Shown: positions 22,575 through 34,811 of the stretch, one piece after another | Position numbering within the stretch: position 1 is the stretch's first letter | Layout: each line of letters starts with the position of its first letter | Assembly (NCBI RefSeq): GCF_032118995.1 | Contig: NC_092661.1 | Location: forward strand, 19,231,185-19,295,184 | Reading direction: 5' to 3' | Origin: Asterias amurensis | Lineage: Eukaryota; Echinodermata; Asteroidea; Forcipulatida; Asteriidae | Length of the DNA: 64,000 nt | Position numbers and translations under genes: made by a program | Notes under the pieces: generated by a model | Seen by the model: only the letters and a program-made list of their open reading frames with translations | Databases searched by the model: none | What the model was told of the DNA's origin: nothing

Positions 22575-24448
22575 CATTTTTTAGTTGAGATGTTCTTTAT
22601 CAACTTTAAGATGTGTGATGCTAGGGCTGGCCCAGTGTGATTTTACTGCTTTCAATGTGACAAAGGATCTGTTCTGCTGTGCTCCAATGCCACTGATGGC
22701 TGATTGATGTTTGGTCCTCACAATACAGTAGAACGGCATTTATATTCAACCTGGAAATCTTTGGATCTAAATGGCTTGTTTTACATAGACCCCTTGTACC
22801 ATCTGCCCATGGTCTGCCATTTTGGGAATTAAAATGCATGTAAAGATAGCAACGTGAACAGTGACCTGACATCAACAGAATCCACGATTGTGATGTTCAT
22901 GTAAGCCTCAAATTGGAAAACATTTGGCCCAAGTGCAACACCTATTACATTTTTCCATTGAAATAACAACCCTACATGTAGCTATTATAAATTGATTGAT
23001 AGAGCTATGCAAGTACATGATAATCATCAGAAGAATATACCTTTCATGTTGCAAGTATAATACTTGGGTTGTATGAAAACATCAGTACCTTCCAAAATAT
23101 CTTCATATTTTCTTTGTCGCAAATTTTGGAAAAATCCATTCTTCTAAGATATTTTTTCAACATGATTTGTTTTGCATATTTCATCATTCCCTCCATTAGG
23201 ACATTCAACAAAAACTTTGTGTGAAATAGATTTAATGTCATTTTATATAATATCTCTAAAAATGAATACAAATTTAGCTTTTAAAGTATTTAATAATATG
23301 TCTGCTTAAAGCAGTCGAATATTCCAGAGTGTTTGTACTTGTATATTTTAGCATTCTATTTATGCGCCTCTGAGAAGTAAATTTCTTCTTGAATGAGAAT
23401 TTTTGGTGAAACAATGAATTGCTGAAGTGTTGCTACTTTAAATTGATCTCAACTACTTTACACATAAAATAACTGGAACATAACAAATGAAACACGCATC
23501 AACCAAGGTTTGTTTTTCAAATGAAGAATGTTTTTATTTCTTGCTGACCTCATCATTTATCATACACTATAAAACAGTGGTGGGATAGTAGTCAGAGCTT
23601 TGCATGAAAACTTTCTAAATTAAGTTTTTTTCTCTGAACAGAGGCCTTTGCCTGAACTGCATCCTGAGAGGCCTAGTTGTATTTGACTGAAAAGTTTACC
23701 TTATTTAAAAAACATACTTAAGAGGGTCTTGATTCATGATTTTATCGCAACATTAAAATAAAAATTCTAAGTTCTTGAAAGATTGTCCAGCGTTTAAAAA
23801 GCATTATTGTGTGCAAATAAAAACGATTTCCTCTCCCAATCCCGGTTTTCATTTTAAAGAATACCAAACAAAACATTCCTTTTATTTGAAAGAGTTATGT
23901 ATGCAGATTGCACTGCATTATCTTTATTTATCAAAGGTTTGACTGGCTTATTGACAAAAAGTCAGCTACCATAGCTCACCCATGCAAAGCGTTAGTTAAA
24001 TTCTCACAAATGTGGACTTTGTAGAAGTTTGCAACTGTTACTATGAGCCAGTTTTAAATATGTCTTCTCTTGTCTATTTTGTAGGGCTCTTTACCATGTA
24101 CCTAAGGGAGTATACTAAACATTTCATGTTGTGTTTCTGTACTGATACTGTTAAAGCCACCACAGGCCTTGAACTTAGCTCTGGAAGGGGCACAGCAATT
24201 GTCTTCTGGTAAGGGGGCACTCTATGAAAAATGTAAATTTGTGTTAAATTGTTTTCAATTGGCACCTCAGCAAAAGCACAGGGCGCAATTGCTGTGGGTT
24301 ATTTCAAGGCCCGCCACCACATTGTGAAATGTTGCGTTTAAAAAAAAATGGGTATCAGTCCAAGAAGCAAGGTCAAAACAAGGAATGCTGTTATGTTCCT
24401 TTCCATCCTTCCTTAAGCTCACAGGTATAATTTAAAAATGTCTTTCTT
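22575..24448. other. Convergent spacer between DONSON and SON stop codons
   Basis: 1.87 kb holding both 3' UTRs. Plus-strand AATAAA candidates are at 23757 and 23816; minus-strand signals (TTTATT on the plus strand) lie near 23880 and 23920, so the two transcripts may overlap. A repeat fragment (GACCCCTTGTACCATCTGCC) is at about 22788. Confidence 0.55.
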
Positions 24449-27400
24449 TCATAATGATACGCAGCTATCCGCTGGGATGAGTCCCATTTTCTGCAGAGCA
24501 GCGGCAGCAGCTTGTGCCTTGGCTTGTTTTTTGTTGGGGCATGACACACTGGGTTGATACTCCTCATTGTTGATTCGCACCTGGAGTAATACAAATAAAT
24601 ACATTTGATAACCATTAAACCATCAAAGTGTATGAAAGTCTTGCTGTCAAACCTGACCCCTACTTCCACTCTGTTAGGCTTTCTCAGGCTACATTTGGTT
24701 ATTGCGAGTATAATGTATAATAAACCCAACTACTCTTCATGACATGGGACTTGCCTTAAAGATAAAGCTCTTCTTGTGGGCTGGTCCCTTGTCTTGCACC
24801 AGATCAAAAGAGGGTGGTGCCCACTTTCGCTTGTTGCAGATTTCCATGAGTGCAGAGACGGGATGCTTCCCTGATAAATCTTTGAAGATAGCCTTAGGGA
24901 CTTGGTTCTTCTTGCGGCGTTGCTCATCTTCAGCTACAAGACCTAAGATGAGAAGTATAAAGCAAGCATTGAGTGACCAACTGGATAAATACCACTATTT
25001 TAAATTGCAACCTTCTCTACTTACCCATACATCCCCTCAATGGTCGCACTTACCGTGGTAAGCACCCTTTTCTTCTATTGTTAAGGTCAAATTTGTAGTA
25101 TACTTTATGATTAAGTTTTTTTTAAATACAGTGTAGTCAGGTTGATTTACAGTGGACATTTTGTATGAGGCATTTTAATTTAATCTTAATCTGACCCCTT
25201 GAAAAAAAAACTAACATGTGTCTGTGTAAAGTTATTGACCATGTCACTCAAAAACCGTACTATTAAGTCAAAGAACTAACCCAGGGTAATTTGACAATTG
25301 GCATGCTCTTTGGCTAGTGTTTAATAAGGAGCTTGAAACGTTGACATTTTTGGGTGAAATATTTGGCGGAGTACACTTTTGTTGACAACATAATATTCAG
25401 AACAGTGCAGTGTCTTTATGCATAGTTTTATAATGAATTCACCACTGGCTTGTCTTACACCTCTAAATAACATTAAAAATAAAAGAGTTATGAAACTAAA
25501 CATGTCGCAATTACATCACTTCGGTACCTTTTCTGTCTGTTTTGACGTCCAGTGCCAGCGGTTCCAAGACTCCTTCATTATTCTTGCCAAGACCTTCTCC
25601 CTGTTTCCATCCCATCTTGGCCATCAGCATGGCCCCCACGCCTCCCTTCAATGGAGTCTGGTTGTGAAACATATCCTGTAGCAATACCGACAAGTTTCAA
25701 TGTTGGAGAAGGTAAGGGGAGATAATGGAAAACAGTGTGTTATAATGTGCATTAAAATATCCCAATTTACAAACATTGTTTAATAGACTGTGCAAGTCTC
25801 GCGCGCACCGGAGCGAGAAAACACAACAACTGAAGAACTTTATTTTTTTATGAATCAAATCTTTGCTTTAACTGATTCTTAATGCCGAATCTGAACAACA
25901 AAAATACCCTATAGAGCTTGTTGAAATTAGTTTTAGCTTTTTAAACAAATACACAATTATCAGTTAAAGTCTATTTATTGACAAAAGTAAAACTCTGGGA
26001 CAAGGATGTTTGTTTGATCTTAAATTTTTTGAAACCCCTTTTGTAAATCTACGCCCGAATGTGAAACTACTAAAAGCTGGTTTATACGCGGACGCATGGT
26101 GGTCGCAAGGGCGTAAGATAAACGCGTGACGCAGTTTATAGAGGAAGCCGACGCCTAAACGACCAATGAAAAGGCTTTTCACCCGCGCGACCAAAACCAG
26201 CGTCTGCGTAAGTTTTGTGATCGGAGATGGGCACAAATTCTTAATTTTTACCAGGTAACCTGACCTGAGGTCAAGTTTAAATATCGATTTTTCTTCGTTG
26301 TTATGTTGACTTTATTTTTACTTTTATATATGGTGTTAATTAGTATTACATTTTTAACAACATATGTCATTTTTATGGTCAGAAACTACATTAAACTAAA
26401 GTAATGAACGAAACAAAATCTCCCCAACGTAAAACTCCATAAGGTTGGGACCACAACGGTCCCAGAAGTTCAAATCCGCGCGAGACTTGCACAGTCTATA
26501 ACGGAATAAGTTTTAAGGCTGCTTATTCTGCTAGTGTTTCATTAAAATCATATCAAGTTCACACCAGATCTAAGAATGATCAAAAAAGGATCTATTAGGA
26601 TTTACCCAAGAAACCATTGCACTTGTCTTTTTGCAAATGTTTTGAATGTATTGTTCTTTGCCAAAGACTTGTATTTTTCTGCAACTTTTTTTTCAACTTA
26701 AATAATGTCCAAAATGATTTTATTTAACTAAAATATTTGTACTTGTAAGGGTCTCTGCTTTATAAGACACCTTTCATGAAACCTTCAACACTCGCACAAT
26801 ATTTCACATGTTATCATCGCTAATAGTTTAGCTTAACAAAGTAGAAACTAAACTGATCTGTTGGTACTACTAATAATTGCATGTTGAAAACACTCCATAA
26901 ATAGATTCTGCCTTGTCATTGGTTTAGAGTGCATCACATGACATGTACTATACCCGTAGCAACCAATGTAATGTATCAATAGCAACTGAGGTACAGTACC
27001 AGTAGCAACAATCGTACTACACATGTAGCAATGCTAGCTTCTTGGTACCTAGAAGTCAAGGCAGAATTTATATATGGGGATGTTATACAACAAATATTGA
27101 CTGCTTTTACTCATGCTATGGTTTAACAGACTCCCTCAGTGAACCCCCTCAGGGAAAGATAAAGTGCTCCTGGGATCACCTTAGGAGTTGCAGTTTCCAT
27201 AGCACTCGGAGGAGTCTATATTTGTGTACTAGTTGATTTGTATAAGAGTTATTTTAAGCACACAAGTGAACCTCCCATTTTGCCAAGACAAAAAGGGTAA
27301 ACAACATAATATAGTTGCGTTTGATTCCAGCATCTATCAGACACATGTATGCTTAAACTACCTCTTACCTACCCATACCGTGTTGTACATTATCAATCCG

Positions 27401-30400
27401 ATCTCTCCGTCGCACAGTTTATTTCAAGTCAGATGGATCTTCCAGAGAGAGCTGCAATGTGCTTGGTAACGTTTGCCTGTAACAAGTTTCCAGTGTTGTC
27501 AAGAGTGCTGCCCACACCCATGGCAGGAGTGGAATAGACCACTCCTGTCATGGGTGCATGTGTACATTGGGTGGATTTATTACGGGTTGTAGGGGTGGTG
27601 TATAGGGTACTGCAACAATCTATCTATAAGTGGGTGCTCACCAATGCTACAAGTCCCTAGTTCCCTAACTGTATATTAGTATCATTAGTAGGCACTAAGA
27701 AACCAAGAGTAGTGCCTTTTTATTTGAGAATAAGCCACATCACGAGTTCAGTAACTTAGGCAGCATCAGGTAACGTTGGCTATAGCTTTGGCTTTATATG
27801 CCTTTTCAGCAATCCAGTCATAACACAGCTACAGTAAAAATGAATATACTTTTAAAGTTTAACTATTCTATGTAGCATTACATTTCAAGGTGATCTGTCT
27901 ATAGAATTAAGAATAAAGGGATAGTACAGTCCCTTATATGAAGTGGGATTTAACAGTAGAGGTACTTTGGCAGCACTCTTGTGACAAGTAACATACAATT
28001 TGAGCAAGGGAGGCCAAAGTCAAGGAAATGTTCAGCCAGAACGGCAAAGCTCCCCCCCCTCAGAAACAAGGTGGGAGTATTTGTAACTCAAAACACAGCA
28101 AAGTTAGGAATGATCATGAAACAATATGGATTCTGTACCATGGGTTTTAAAACTTGAGTGGGTCAGGCTCAGCAGCCCCTTAGTGCATTTATGGAGTTTT
28201 AACAACTATTTGATTCCACATGTTGGAAAGAACAATTGGAGGAACTTCAAGTAGATTGTTCTGTATAGTCTGAGAGCTATAAATGTCATTATAATGATAA
28301 TAAACTGAATTAAATGATAAAGATTGTGTTTCAACCATGTTTATCACTTGTACAGTTTTTAAACAAACCAGCAACAAATCTTCACAATTTCTTTACCAAT
28401 GTGCCACATTACTACATGTATGTTAACCGACCACACTGTTTATGGATTCAACTGATCACCAGCATTCCTTTACTAGTTGGCCAGTCCCCTGCTCAAATTG
28501 AACTGGAAACCTGCTAGGGTTCATACACACATATATCTTCTAAAACTACATCTAACTAGAAAAAGTGGAGAAATTTCAAGCCAAAAAATGACTTTCAACT
28601 ATAGGGCTTTTTATCATTTGACAAACAGAAGATTGAGAAATTGTGTTTGTTTAATTTAAAATGGACCCCACTGAAAAATAAAGATAAAAACTGAAGTTAA
28701 CATTGGATTTTAATCTCCCCCGGTTATAAAATTGACTTTTGTGAATGTCAATATAGTGCAGACGATTGGAACACAAAGGTTAATAAGAATTCAGAGACAA
28801 ACGTGTAGCTAACCTTCTTTGCCCATGCCTGAGCTCTTGGGTCCGAGTTGGCAAGTTGCTCAGGGCGGAGTGTTCGCAATCCGGTATCACCGGTAAACAT
28901 TCCTGGCTTCTGCTTACACATTGTCCAGTTACGAATCTGCGCAGAACAAATATTATGCAAAAAATTAAAATTCTTTATTCAAATATTCTAGTTATTACAT
29001 TTTCATGAAAAACACTTTTTTGTTTCTGTATACTTACCCCTTAGCGCTAATTTGAGCAGCTTTGGGTTGTATGCTCCTCAGGGAGTTGAGAAAGTTTGAG
29101 GAATGGTTTTTAGTACTTCTGATGAACAGGGATTTTAAAGTTGTATGTGCAAGTATTATTATTGTTATTAACTAATGTAACTTCAAATGACTTTGTTGCA
29201 CCGACAGATTTACAGAAAAGTGGATGAGAAAAGACTGGATGTAAAACTTTCTGATGATGCCAGCAGGTAACATTACAATCCTTATGAACAATTTATGAAA
29301 AAAATGATTTAGTTTGTACTTGTGTCTGAGCCTTATGCATGACTGATAAAGCCTCCACATCATTAGGGTTACTCTCAAGCCGTCTTGCTGCCTTAAGTCT
29401 TGCCGATACCATCGCTGCAATGTCGACTTTCTGTTAAGATACAATCAGAAAACATCTGGGTTAGCAGCTCTTGTTTATGAAGTAGCCTTTTATTTGCCAA
29501 TGTACAACGGAAAATTAGTAACTTTCTTTTTGATTACAAAATGTGAAGTTTGTGCAAGTGTCTTGTACATTTTCTCTGAACTAGATTGCATACATTGTTC
29601 CTTCCTGTGCATATATTGTTCCTTTACTAATTTATTTGGGTTTACAGTCTTAATGTTTTGCCATTTTTACTCTTCGGATTACTTTGTAAGGTCCTTGTAT
29701 TTTCATTTGTTTTGATTGTTGTATATTTTCCTGTTGTAAAATTTAAATATTTTTATAATTACTTTGTTATGCGCTTGTGTACATTTTGTGGAATGGGCGC
29801 AATATAAATGAATAAATTATAATAATTATTATTGTATTACTTTGTGAAGCATGTACCTGAATTGGAACTTCCTCAAACACTGGTTCTACTTTCTTTGGTT
29901 GAACTGGAGGCACTGCAGCTACTCCTATAGGAACTGGCAACTGTGCTGCGTGTGCAGCTACGTGTACCTCTGCTGCCCTTTGAACGGCAGCTGCAGCAGT
30001 TACAGCTGCATATTCAGCAGCAGCGGCTGCAGCAGGTATGGCAGAAGCTGCAGCGATGGCACTAGTGGATGGCAAAGCTCCAGCTATTATTCCAGCAAAG
30101 GTTAGAGGAGCTTGTGGCATTGGAATGACGGGTGCTGTAACAACTGGCGTTGCAGCAGGAATTGCAGCAGCAGGGATTGCAGCAACAGCAGTTGGTACAT
30201 TAGTGGTGAGTGGTGGTGGCATAGCAGCTGCAGCTACTGCTGCATCAGGAGCTACTGCAGGGGGAGCTACAACTGCTGCAACATCTGGTTGCATTGATGT
30301 TTCTGTGTGTGTAAACAAAGTACAAATTAATTATTGTTGTAAGCGGCAATTTCTACCAGTCCATCATCAATATCATTTACAGTGGTGGAAAAATGCTGGA

Positions 30401-33400
30401 TTTGCCAATTTCAATTGATAATGATAGTGACAAATTTGTCTTCATCTCAAAAATGCATCTGTGAAAAATAAAATCAGAATTTGCTACAGATTTTTGGGGA
30501 AAAAAAAACCCACAATATACAGGCCTGGAATTACACCCAGGCCATGGAGGCCCCCTGGATTTAGGTTTCCCATTAGATTTTTCAATGGGAGTGCCCTTTG
30601 CATAATGAAAATGCCCTTGCCCTTCCAACATGTTCAAGATGAAATTCCAGACTTGAATATAGATAGTGAGACCTACCAGTGGCTGTTAATGTTGCACCCA
30701 CAGCTGCTACTGTTGCTTCTGCAGATGTCATTGTAGTAATCCCAGGGAGAGGTATTATCTTAGTAGTTGGTTTAGCTACAGGGTCCATCATTTTGGGTTT
30801 CTTCTCCACAGCTATCCAATCTCCATAGGGATTGAGTCCCAACTCGTCCTCTTTCTTACGGTGTTGGGAGCCGCTTGAGACGGGGAAGGTCAGGCGGAGC
30901 ATCTCTTTGTCTTGGATTGGCTTCTGGACAGCATTCTGGAAAAAGAAAAAATTCACAATAATTTGCTAAGCAGGATTAAACAAGAGACCAAGAAGCTCAT
31001 TCCCTTGGTGCCCTTGAAATGCTACAGTAGAAATTTACATTTCCTCATAGGGTGCCCTTTACCAAGAAGAAAATGCCTTGGTGCCCTTGCCCTTTCAAAA
31101 ATGAAGCATACAGGCCTTCCTTTGTACTATGGTTCCTGCAGCCTGTCAAGGCCAAGCTGGTCTTAAGCATTGAACAAAGTCATCAACACGCCCCCCCCCC
31201 CCTCCCGTCAACAAAAGGCACATGTTTCCTTACCTTGATATTCATGACAATCCCCAGCGGTGCTTCCCTGACTTTGAATGGATGCCTGATAAATGGTTCA
31301 TCATTCTCTTCATCTGAACCAACAGGTCTATTAACAGGTGAATCATCAGAGTCGGAGTAGTCCTTCTGCTTGCTGGAGATCTCCTTACAAACAGCCGTTA
31401 ACTCTGCAACACTTCTCCCCTCTGCAAGATATTCAATTTTAATACGACTTTTTCAAGATAAATATATGTGATTTGTGCAATGATTGTACAGTTTGTACAC
31501 ATAAACCCAACCCGGGGGTAAATGGGTGCTTGGCGCAATGGTGCTTGTAAGATTGATTTAGCTTGGTGCGTTAAATACTTTAGCCAAAAACCCTGCATAC
31601 TCCCAAGAGCCGAGGTGGTTTAAGGAATAAAATAAATAGCCAAGTGATCAGGGGTAACGTAGTTTGGAGCGCAATGGTCATTTATTTGGAATTGCTATAG
31701 GCCTATAAGAGCCATTACTATCAATATTTGAATTTGTCAGTAGAATGTTGTCATCCAGAAATAATATTTATCACTGGATACCAACAAACTGGAATGCACT
31801 TCAAGAGTTCTGTAAATGAGTTGTCCCAACAGCTTCTCCATAGAACGTCTTGCTTGATGAGAAATTAAGTATTGTCATACTTGATTTTCATAAAACACAT
31901 GGTTTATATAAAACACAAGTAAATTTGGGGGTCTGCTGCAATTTCAAGCACCTGCCGAAAGATACTGCAACAAAGCCAACAAAATTACCTGTTGTGTTTT
32001 GTAACCCTTTTGTTGGGAACCGTTAGAGTGGACGATTACGTTCATTGCAATTGCCAAAAACTTACCTTTTTTATCAACCCTTGTTACAGTACTTTTTGGA
32101 GTCAACTTCATGTACGGCGGAAACTCCCCACTCTGCATCTTGGCATAGGCATTGGCTTTAGCAATCTCAAGCAGTTTAGCTTTGTCAATTCTAAACTCGT
32201 CAACCTTATGAGGAGATCTTGAGCGAGATCGCCGTCTGTGCTTTAAGTCACGATTTGAGTAATGAATGTCATATGTCCTTTTCCCATAGTAATCTCTTTC
32301 TCTCGAGTTGGATTTGTGTCTGTGATCTCTTGGTGATTTGGATCGGGATCTTGATGAGTGACGTCGCTTCTTGTGAGATGATGATTTATATACAGATGGG
32401 GATTGAGACCTGGAACGTGACTTATGCTTCCTCTTACTGCTGCTTTTACTCTTTTCATCCTTTTCATCCCCTTTATCTTTGTGTTTACTTTTATGTTTCT
32501 TATCATTTTTGTGTTTTTTCTCTGTTTCTAAGTTCACCGCCTCAGCACCATCTTCTTTGTCCCCTGCATCTTCCTTATCTTTTGATTTTGATTTCTTTTT
32601 GTTTTTGTCCTTATGCTCTTTCTTGTCTTTGTCTTTTTTCTTCTCCTTCTTGCGCTTGTCCTTGTGTTTATCCTTGTCTTTTGGTGATTCTTTATCCTTA
32701 ACCTTTTCCTTATGCTTATGTTTCTTATGTTTGTGTTTCTTGTGTTTCTTTGATTTCTTTGTGTTCTCATCTTTAATTTCTCCACTTGAGTCTGAGTCTT
32801 TGTCGTCTTCTTTGTTACTCTTTATCTCCCCATCTCCTTCTTCATCATCACTCTCACTAGATGGAGACAACTCTCCCTCTTCATACACCTTCCTCCAGGG
32901 TTTCCCGTCTTTCATCTCTGTTTCATCCTCATTTTCACTGTCATCTGAACTACTTCCTTCATCATCGTCATCTTCTTCCTTTTCCTCAGCTGCATCTTCC
33001 TTTTTCTCCTTTGGTACTTCAGTTTCAATTGTCTTTGTGAAGAGCTTGATGGTTATTTTCTTGTCTTTGCTGTCTTTACTGGTGACGTCTGCTTTCTTTT
33101 GATTTGGTTCCTTCACCTTTGCATCTGTTTCTGTTTCATTGATGTCCGACTCTTTTTCTGAAGGCTTCATTTGTTTATTCTCACTCTCGACTGTTTCTTG
33201 GGATGGTGTATGATCTGTTTGTTCATTGATTTGCGCTTCATCTTCAGGTTTTCCTTTGGTTTCTTTATTTTCAGTTGTTTCTTCTTGAACACCGTTTTTG
33301 TTGCTTTGATTGATCATGTCCTCAGTGGTATCCCTAAAAATAGATAATAAAATAAAATGCAAGTTAAATAAAAGATGCAGGGGTTATCACAGAAAAGCAG

Positions 33401-33990
33401 GAACTACATCGAGCACCACCTCAGAATTTTGTTCAATCAACCTGGCTTCACCTACTAGGTTTGTTTGACGTTGATTTAATGTAACAATTTTGAATGATTA
33501 AACTTTCATGATTGACTGCTCAAACATTGGATGAAAAATAGCCCAGGTTGCATGCAACGCGACAGAGGTAAATAAGATACTATATTATTTCATTTCGAAT
33601 GAAAAAGTGGTGGCGCCATACGGAAACATTTCCTTTTTTCTTTCCAGAACGAACGTGTGCAGATAATTCTCCACGTTTATCCTTGGAAAAAAATACGCGC
33701 ACGACCCCCCCCCCCCCCCTATCACAACAGGCTGGGCATGTGGTCAACCCCCCCCCCCAATCATGCCTATGCCCCTCCCCCTTTCCCCTAACCCGGGCCG
33801 TGCGAGTGTAAAAATGTACGGATTCAATTATTTTGTATTGTGTCGATAAACATTTCGATCTACAGTAACATATACAACTGTACAGGTTTGTTTGAGCTTA
33901 CTCGGTTCCTTGTTTTTCCTTGAGTTCCTGCATTTTTTGCAACGCAAAAGTTCGTAGCACCTCGTTTAGACCGGCCATTTTGGTTTTCAT
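24449..33990 (-). CDS. SON: SON, nuclear-speckle RS-rich splicing scaffold
   Basis: Ten exons, in order: 33990-33902, 33333-32066, 31421-31234, 30935-30677, 30302-29857, 29430-29320, 28936-28814, 25675-25528, 24942-24755, 24580-24449; frame continuous, 983 aa. Order of parts: conserved N-terminal helix (NEVLRTFALQKMQELKEK); Lys/Glu/Asp-rich region; RS segment (RSRSQSP, SRSRSKSPR); RIDKAKLLEIAKANA; VAELTAVCKEI; PVSSGSQHRKKE; an Ala-rich exon; SARLKAARRL; PEQLANSDPRAQAW; a G-patch (GVGAMLMAKMGWKQGEGLGK, about 838-878); and a C-terminal dsRNA-binding motif (KHPVSALMEICNKRKW to QAAAAALQKMGL). SON organises nuclear speckles and promotes splicing of weak introns. It is far shorter than human SON (2426 aa, as I recall) because the long vertebrate repeat region is absent. 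The intron after exon 9 is GC-AG. The first ATG could be 33990 or 33978 (MAGLNEVL). Confidence 0.93.
25783..26499. mobile_element. TIR DNA transposon (non-autonomous) in SON intron 7
   Basis: 717 bp with perfect 23-bp terminal inverted repeats (25783-25805 and 26477-26499; ends ATAGACTGTGCAAGTCTCGC). The interior is partly GC-rich (about 26085-26225, many CGCG and GACGC). No transposase frame. I could not define a target-site duplication. Confidence 0.8.
26944..27015. repeat. Minisatellite-like TAGCAAC repeats, SON intron 7
   Basis: Degenerate roughly 22-bp units with the core GTAGCAACCAATG and ATAGCAACTG. The reverse-complement version is in CFAP47 intron 11 at 55924-56006, so this is a dispersed family. 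Confidence 0.6.
27515..27556. repeat. Short perfect-type hairpin in SON intron 7
   Basis: 18-bp arms CACCCATGGCAGGAGTGG and CCACTCCTGTCATGGGTG with one mismatch (a G-T wobble in RNA) around a 6-nt loop AATAGA. Confidence 0.6.
29740..29835 (+). mobile_element. SINE-like 3' tail with AT-rich simple repeat
   Basis: The GGAATGGGCGCAATATAAATG-like segment followed by AATAAATTATAATAATTATTATT resembles the 3' tails of short retroposons I recall from marine deuterostomes. No head region is visible here. Confidence 0.35.
31012..31117. repeat. Dispersed repeat, second copy (SON intron 3)
   Basis: Partner of 21977-22075, with the same order of blocks and a small insertion (GCCCTTGCCC). A likely third, diverged relative lies at 30520-30650. 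Confidence 0.65.
33565..33626. mobile_element. GGCGCC-core MITE, half copy in SON intron 1
   Basis: Only one end of the family is present: ATATTATTTCATTTCGAATG followed by GAAAAAGTGGTGGCGCCATA and CGGAAA. The opposite inverted repeat is missing. Confidence 0.75.
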
Positions 33991-34508
33991 GCAAGTAAAG
34001 TGGCACCAGCCCGTCAAGGGTTGTTGAACATTTTTTGTAAGGGTAATCTTCTGTATTAAAAGAAGTAAAAACTATTATAATACATTTTAAAGCAAAAAGG
34101 TTGCAAGCGTATTGTTTATTATTTATTTAAAAATCTTGAAACTAATTTTTTAACTTCATAGTAAAAGCGATGGGACATCTTTACTACTTATTCTTCTCTT
34201 CTAAAAAATAAAAACCCTTTTAAAACGTGGACTCGCCCAATTAGAGTTAGTGTGTACTCTGACACCCTGTCTTCTTGTCGTATGCACTGCATTACGTCGT
34301 GAAGCAAATGCCTCTGCATTCTACATACAACAAATTTAACAAACACATGAGAGTGCGTGCGTGTAATGGTCCCATGGTCTGCTGATTTTAGTGAACGGTA
34401 CGTAAATTATTCGCTAAAACAAAGTACGTTTTATTGGGTTATATAAAATAGTTTTAAATAAATATGCATTTTTTTTTATTCTCGTAAACTGTAAGCCTAA
34501 AGACTGCA

Positions 34509-34590
34509 GCGCTGTAGCCCCACTTGTGTGGCCAAAGGATAGCTGAACAGGATTCAGCTATCCTTGGCCACACAAGTGGGGCTACAGCGC
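34509..34590. repeat. Near-perfect 38-bp-arm hairpin upstream of SON
   Basis: The left arm (34509-34547) starts GCGCTGTAGCCCCACTTGTG; the right arm (34553-34590) is its reverse complement except for one extra A in the left arm. The loop is CAGGA. Either a very young palindromic insertion or a hairpin under constraint. Confidence 0.85.
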
Positions 34591-34688
34591 GGTGGCCCGG
34601 AATGGAAAGGACTTCTTGCAAATTGTAAAATTATTTGATTGAATTGTTTCACAGTTTCATCTCCCAACTGTGATCAAGGTTGGATAAC

Positions 34689-34805
34689 TTTCCATATGGC
34701 GCCACCACCTTTTCACTCATTTTTACAAAAAGGGATATCTCATTGAGGTAAATTACTTACTATATTATTTCATATCGAATGAAAAGTGGTGGCGCCATAC
34801 GGAAA
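34689..34805. mobile_element. GGCGCC-core palindromic MITE, copy 2 (inverted)
   Basis: 117 bp, with ends TTTCCATATGGCGCCACCAC and the reverse. The centre (TACAAAAAGGGATATCTCATT, AGGTAAATTA) is the reverse complement of the centre of copy 1 at 2309-2426. Directly followed by the 500-bp repeat copy B. Confidence 0.85.
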
Positions 34806-34811
34806 CTTTTT

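Noticed and set aside
30038-30418. Plus-strand Gly/Ala-rich frame
   Set aside because: Antisense of the Ala-rich SON exon 5.
31170-31205. Poly-C tract in SON intron 3 (similar tracts near 33707 and 33748)
   Set aside because: Simple homopolymer runs without further structure; length may be affected by sequencing.
32479-33102. 207-codon plus-strand Ser/Leu/Phe-rich frame
   Set aside because: Mirror image of the Lys/Glu-rich SON exon 2; low complexity, not a protein.
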